This document shows, in pieces, positions 62,041 to 64,000 of a stretch of 64,000 nt of DNA (positions within the stretch are counted from its first letter, which is position 1; every line of letters starts with the position of its first letter). This stretch comes from Chitinibacter fontanus. GTDB taxonomy: Bacteria > Pseudomonadota > Gammaproteobacteria > Burkholderiales > Chitinibacteraceae. The DNA lies in contig NZ_CP058952.1 in the NCBI RefSeq assembly GCF_013423785.1, positions 2,631,665 through 2,695,664 on the forward strand. The letters run 5' to 3'. Both the position numbers and the translations under genes were made by a program. The notes under the pieces are model-generated. The model was given only the letters and a program-made list of their open reading frames with translations, had not been told where the DNA came from and did no database searches.

Positions 62041-62259
62041 CGGCAACGGTTTCGAAGCACGATCATGGCTCAAACTCTGCGCGAAAATCCGCATGTACTG
62101 TGAATATATGCTGGTTTGCTGCGCACAGTTTGACTTGTATTCGTGTTTCTCGGTTGTTTCTGAGCTGCCGTGTTGGATTATCAAAGCTTAGATCTAGAAC
62201 AATAGGCGATTGCTGTGCGTAATCGCTTCAACAAGATTTAAAACCCTGGAGTGCATTCG

Positions 62260-64000
62260 ATGAGTATGCCGTTTCAATACGATGTAACCGATCACCACGA
62301 TGTACAGGCGATTAAAAAAGCCATCGCCAATAAACTGATGTATACGATTGGTAAAGATCCGATCGCCGCGCAGCCAAAAGACTGGCTGGATGCGACATTT
62401 CTAACCGTGCGTGATCAGATGGTCGAGCGCTGGATGCAAACCACCCGCGCGCAATACTCGCAAGATGTGAAGCGCGTGTACTACCTCTCGATGGAGTTTC
62501 TGATTGGCCGCGCTTTATCCAATGCCTTGCTGGCGCTGGATATGGAAAGCACAGTACGCGCTGCACTGGATGAAATGGGTATTGATTACGATGATCTGGT
62601 GCATATGGAGCCTGATGCCGCACTGGGTAATGGTGGCTTGGGTCGCTTGGCCGCATGTTTCCTCGACTCGATGGCAACGTTGGGTATTCCGGGGATGGGG
62701 TATGGGATTCGCTATCAATTTGGCATGTTCAAGCAACGCATTATCGAAGGTCGTCAGGTTGAAGTGCCGGATACTTGGTTGGGCTCGGTCAATATTCTCG
62801 ATTTTCCGCGTGATGAAGTATGCTACCGCGTGCGCTTTGGTGGCCGTTTAGAGCTCGATGGCAAGAAGACCCGCTGGATCGATACGCAAAATGATGTCTT
62901 GGCCGTGGCGCATGATGTGATTATCCCTGGCTTTGATACCACGGCGACTAATACGTTACGCTTGTGGACGGCACGCTCGACGCGGGAAATTAATCTTTCC
63001 AAATTTAACGAAGGCGATTATTTCTCGGCGGTGGCCGAGAAAAATATCTCGGAAAACGTTTCACGCGTTTTGTATCCGGACGACTCGACCTACAGCGGGA
63101 AAGAGCTGCGCTTGCGCCAAGAATATTTCTTTGTTGCCGCCAGCGTGCAAGACATCATCCACCGCTATCGCATGACCCACGATAATCTGGATCATCTGGC
63201 CGATAAAGTGGCGATTCATTTGAACGACACGCATCCGGTACTGGCGATCCCTGAACTAATGCGCGTGTTGCTCGACGAAGCGGGCTACGAATGGGATGAG
63301 GCTTGGGCGATTACCAGCAAGGTGTTTAGCTACACCAACCACACGCTGATGTCTGAGGCGCTGGAAACCTGGCCGGTCGATATGCTGGGGCATTTGCTAC
63401 CACGCCATTTGAAGATCATTTTCGATATCAATGATATGTTCCTCAAAGAAGTGGCGGCCAAATTTCCGGGTAATACTGATTTATTACGCTCGGTATCACT
63501 AATTGAAGAGCACGGTGATCGTAAAGTACGGATGGCGTACTTGGCGGTGGTGGCGAGCCATACAATTAATGGCGTGTCGGCGTTGCATTCTGATTTGATG
63601 GTCGAGTCGATTTTTGCCGATTTAGCCAAAATCTTCCCTGAGCGTTTTACTAATGTCACCAACGGCGTGACTCCACGCCGATGGTTGGCGCTGGCTAACC
63701 CACAATTGTCGAATCTGATTGATCGTGAAATCGGCCAGACTTGGCGTGTGCGTTTGAATGAATTGGCCGAGCTAAAATCACACATTGATTTTCCCAAATT
63801 CGTGCAAGATTTCCGCGAAGCCAAACACGCAAATAAAGAGCGTTTAGCCAAGTATGTTGCACGTAATTTAGGTGGCGTCATCAACCCAGACTCGCTGTTT
63901 GACGTGCAGGTGAAACGCATTCACGAATACAAACGCCAGCTGCTGAATGTGTTGCATGTGATTACGCGCTACAACCGCATTTTGCGTGACCCCGATGCCA
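62260..64000 (+). CDS. glgP: Glycogen/maltodextrin phosphorylase, 3' end cut by window
   Basis: 580 codons of a GT35 phosphorylase, which releases glucose-1-phosphate from alpha-1,4-glucan ends. N-terminal [19 protein letters not shown], then [20 protein letters not shown] and [15 protein letters not shown], are diagnostic. [11 protein letters not shown] and [14 protein letters not shown] fall before the edge; the PLP-binding Lys region lies beyond it. The Ser14-type regulatory extension of muscle enzymes is absent. ATG 62260 has CTGGAG eight bases upstream. It is the last visible gene of the glg operon, 219 bases after glgA. Confidence 0.97.
   Translation, partial: MSMPFQYDVTDHHDVQAIKKAIANKLMYTIGKDPIAAQPKDWLDATFLTVRDQMVERWMQTTRAQYSQDVKRVYYLSMEFLIGRALSNALLALDMESTVRAALDEMGIDYDDLVHMEPDAALGNGGLGRLAACFLDSMATLGIPGMGYGIRYQFGMFKQRIIEGRQVEVPDTWLGSVNILDFPRDEVCYRVRFGGRLELDGKKTRWIDTQNDVLAVAHDVIIPGFDTTATNTLRLWTARSTREINLSKFNEGDYFSAVAEKNISENVSRVLYPDDSTYSGKELRLRQEYFFVAASVQDIIHRYRMTHDNLDHLADKVAIHLNDTHPVLAIPELMRVLLDEAGYEWDEAWAITSKVFSYTNHTLMSEALETWPVDMLGHLLPRHLKIIFDINDMFLKEVAAKFPGNTDLLRSVSLIEEHGDRKVRMAYLAVVASHTINGVSALHSDLMVESIFADLAKIFPERFTNVTNGVTPRRWLALANPQLSNLIDREIGQTWRVRLNELAELKSHIDFPKFVQDFREAKHANKERLAKYVARNLGGVINPDSLFDVQVKRIHEYKRQLLNVLHVITRYNRILRDPDA

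Overview
The window looks like chromosomal DNA of a Betaproteobacterium, most likely a member of the Neisseriales (Chromobacteriaceae or Chitinibacteraceae type). This is inferred from protein character and gene order (cysE-iscRSUA-hscBA-fdx-iscX; rsmI / lpoA-yraN-diaA-dolP; a complete aryl polyene cluster; glgBX-pgm-glgCAP), not from a database search. Most of the window is moderately GC-rich. Two stretches are not: an AT-rich islet at about 1.4-5.4 kb and an accessory island at about 22.2-26.3 kb.

Layout. 1-1416: 3'-truncated chemoreceptor. 1.5-4.1 kb: AT-rich oxidoreductase and AraC-type regulator. 4.09-5.13 kb: decayed IS903-type (IS5 family) element. 5.5-21.7 kb: a full aryl polyene (APE) pigment cluster. 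It has a convergent methyltransferase and a long, tightly overlapping minus-strand operon with chain-length factor, acyltransferases, two ACPs, an acyl-activating enzyme fused to a dehydratase, glycosyltransferase, aromatic amino acid lyase, thioesterase, LolA-like protein, RND/MMPL exporter, lipoprotein, two ketosynthases, dehydratase and ketoreductase. 21.8-22.2 kb: a small secreted protein. 22.3-26.3 kb: an island with an XRE regulator, a region of about 1.2 kb without genes but packed with hairpins, two proteins of unknown function and an AlpA-type regulator, ending at a tRNA-Leu(CAA). 26.5-30.1 kb: rsmI and the divergent lpoA-yraN-diaA-dolP operon. 30.1-35.0 kb: tesA, the divergent ybbA/ybbP transporter and a kinase-like protein. 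35.0-36.5 kb: three-gene copper operon. 36.5-44.2 kb: recQ, a small membrane ORF, prmB, a DEAD-box helicase, a MipA-type porin, a DUF2322 protein, an EF-hand protein and a degenerate HD-GYP protein. 44.2-51.3 kb: the ISC iron-sulfur operon with IscR sites, and cysE. 51.5-64 kb: an alpha-glucosidase divergent from the glycogen operon glgB-glgX-pgm-glgC-glgA-glgP, the last gene cut by the window edge.

The most unusual feature is the region 22952-24129. I read it as a giant structured noncoding RNA on the minus strand. It holds about twenty perfect or near-perfect hairpins. Two hairpins near its 5' end share the hexaloop CGCCAA, and two near its 3' end share the exactly complementary hexaloop TTGGCG. 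This is the pattern expected for kissing loops that close one molecule or join several. Size, ornateness and location in a small mobile island beside a tRNA resemble the GOLLD/ROOL class of phage-associated giant RNAs. I could not run a covariance search, so the family is not assigned.

The APE cluster should make a membrane-anchored yellow polyene from an aryl starter. The lyase suggests a cinnamate- or coumarate-type starter rather than 4-hydroxybenzoate. The glg operon covers glycogen synthesis and breakdown, and the neighbouring alpha-glucosidase would process released oligosaccharides.
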